From: an uncultured Roseburia sp.
Lineage (GTDB): Bacteria; Bacillota; Clostridia; Lachnospirales; Lachnospiraceae
Reading direction: 5' to 3'
Assembly: GCA_910584215.1 (NCBI GenBank)
Contig: CAJTYI010000017.1
Span: 1 to 40,670 of the forward strand
DNA length: 40,670 nt
Shown here one piece after another: positions 40,443 to 40,670 of this stretch (positions are counted from its first letter, which is position 1; every line of letters begins with the position of its first letter). The position numbers and the translations under genes are program-made. The notes under the pieces are model-generated. The model saw only the letters and a list, made by a program, of their open reading frames with translations. It was not told the origin of the DNA and did no database searches.

Positions 40443-40670
40443 CTATTCTGGCAGCCGCCCCTCGTACATGATGCTCAGTTCTCCATATACCTGAGCCCAG
40501 CTCCGGATTGTAGCAGTCCATTTTTTCGTAGCCTCAAATGTAGCCAGATAAAGAGCTTTCAAAAGAGCTGTATCGCTCGGAAATACGCTCCTTTGGCGAT
40601 TCAGCTTACGATAGGTAGAATTCAAGGACTCGATCGCATTGGTCGTGTATATGACCTTTCTAACGGCTGC
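40443..40670 (-). mobile_element. IS256-family transposase, C-terminal part, cut by the window edge
   Basis: The frame runs in from beyond base 40670 and ends at TAG 40443–40445. It begins VRKVIYTTNAIESLNSTYRK, the hallmark C-terminal motif of Mutator/IS256 transposases, followed by RQRSVFPSDTALLKALYLA and a W-rich WTATIRSWAQVYGEL end. Length and integrity upstream cannot be judged. Confidence 0.93.

Overview
The window looks like a chromosomal segment of a spore-forming, anaerobic Firmicute, most likely a Lachnospiraceae-type Clostridia. The evidence is a SpoVAC sporulation protein behind a forespore-type promoter, HemZ, clostridial versions of ThiC/ThiH/TenI, DUF4364, and the neighbourhoods rel–MBL–hemZ–hisS–aspS and rho–rpmE–yqhQ–prmC–prfA, which are familiar from that group. 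Ribosome binding sites are strong AGGAGG types and many promoters match sigma-A with 17-bp spacers. No tRNA, rRNA or CRISPR array was seen.

Layout. 1–3660 is a small-gene region: an XRE regulator (+), a 64-aa protein and an orphan spoVAC (−), then a TerD-domain protein and an AIM24-family protein (+), closed by a bidirectional terminator. 3668–11809 is a housekeeping block on the minus strand, read rel, MBL hydrolase, hemZ, hisS, aspS; it carries a terminator-like hairpin in front of the MBL gene and an alternative-hairpin leader in front of aspS. 11978–15495 pairs a degenerate-GGDEF/intact-EAL protein with a PfoR-type EIIC membrane protein, preceded by a five-unit tandem repeat and a cluster of hairpins. 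15830–17195 holds an MraY-like glycophosphotransferase paralog with a bacterial PH-domain protein. 17390–22750 is a thiamin operon, thiS-thiG-thiH-tenI-thiE-thiC, under a TPP riboswitch with a clear terminator. 22764–27399 holds a hybrid sensor kinase and an ECF-like sigma factor with its DUF4179 partner. 27671–32695 is the translation/transcription housekeeping run rho, rpmE, yqhQ, prmC, prfA, with a structured rpmE leader and an unusual hairpin-rich gap upstream of yqhQ. 32817–35837 is a large secreted CotH-kinase/Big2 protein with 36-nt coding repeats. 36031–39392 (+) is malic enzyme, a YtqA-type radical SAM protein, DUF4364, a possible 25-aa Cys-rich peptide and a flavin reductase. The right end (39399–40670) contains a small membrane protein, an HxlR-family remnant and the 3' end of an IS256-family transposase running off the window.

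How the genes work together. The thi operon makes the thiazole (ThiS, ThiG, ThiH, TenI) and pyrimidine (ThiC) halves of thiamin and joins them (ThiE), with feedback through the riboswitch; thiF and thiD must lie elsewhere. Rel, two aminoacyl-tRNA synthetases, RF1 and its methylase, L31 and Rho form the translation/stringent-response core.

I do not see an obvious new multi-gene defence or biosynthetic system. The best candidates for something undescribed are the hairpin-rich gap 30577–30914, the Cys-rich mini-ORF at 38689–38766, the TerD/AIM24 pair with its repeat-bearing N-terminal extension, the tandem repeat upstream of the c-di-GMP gene, and the alternative-hairpin leader of aspS.
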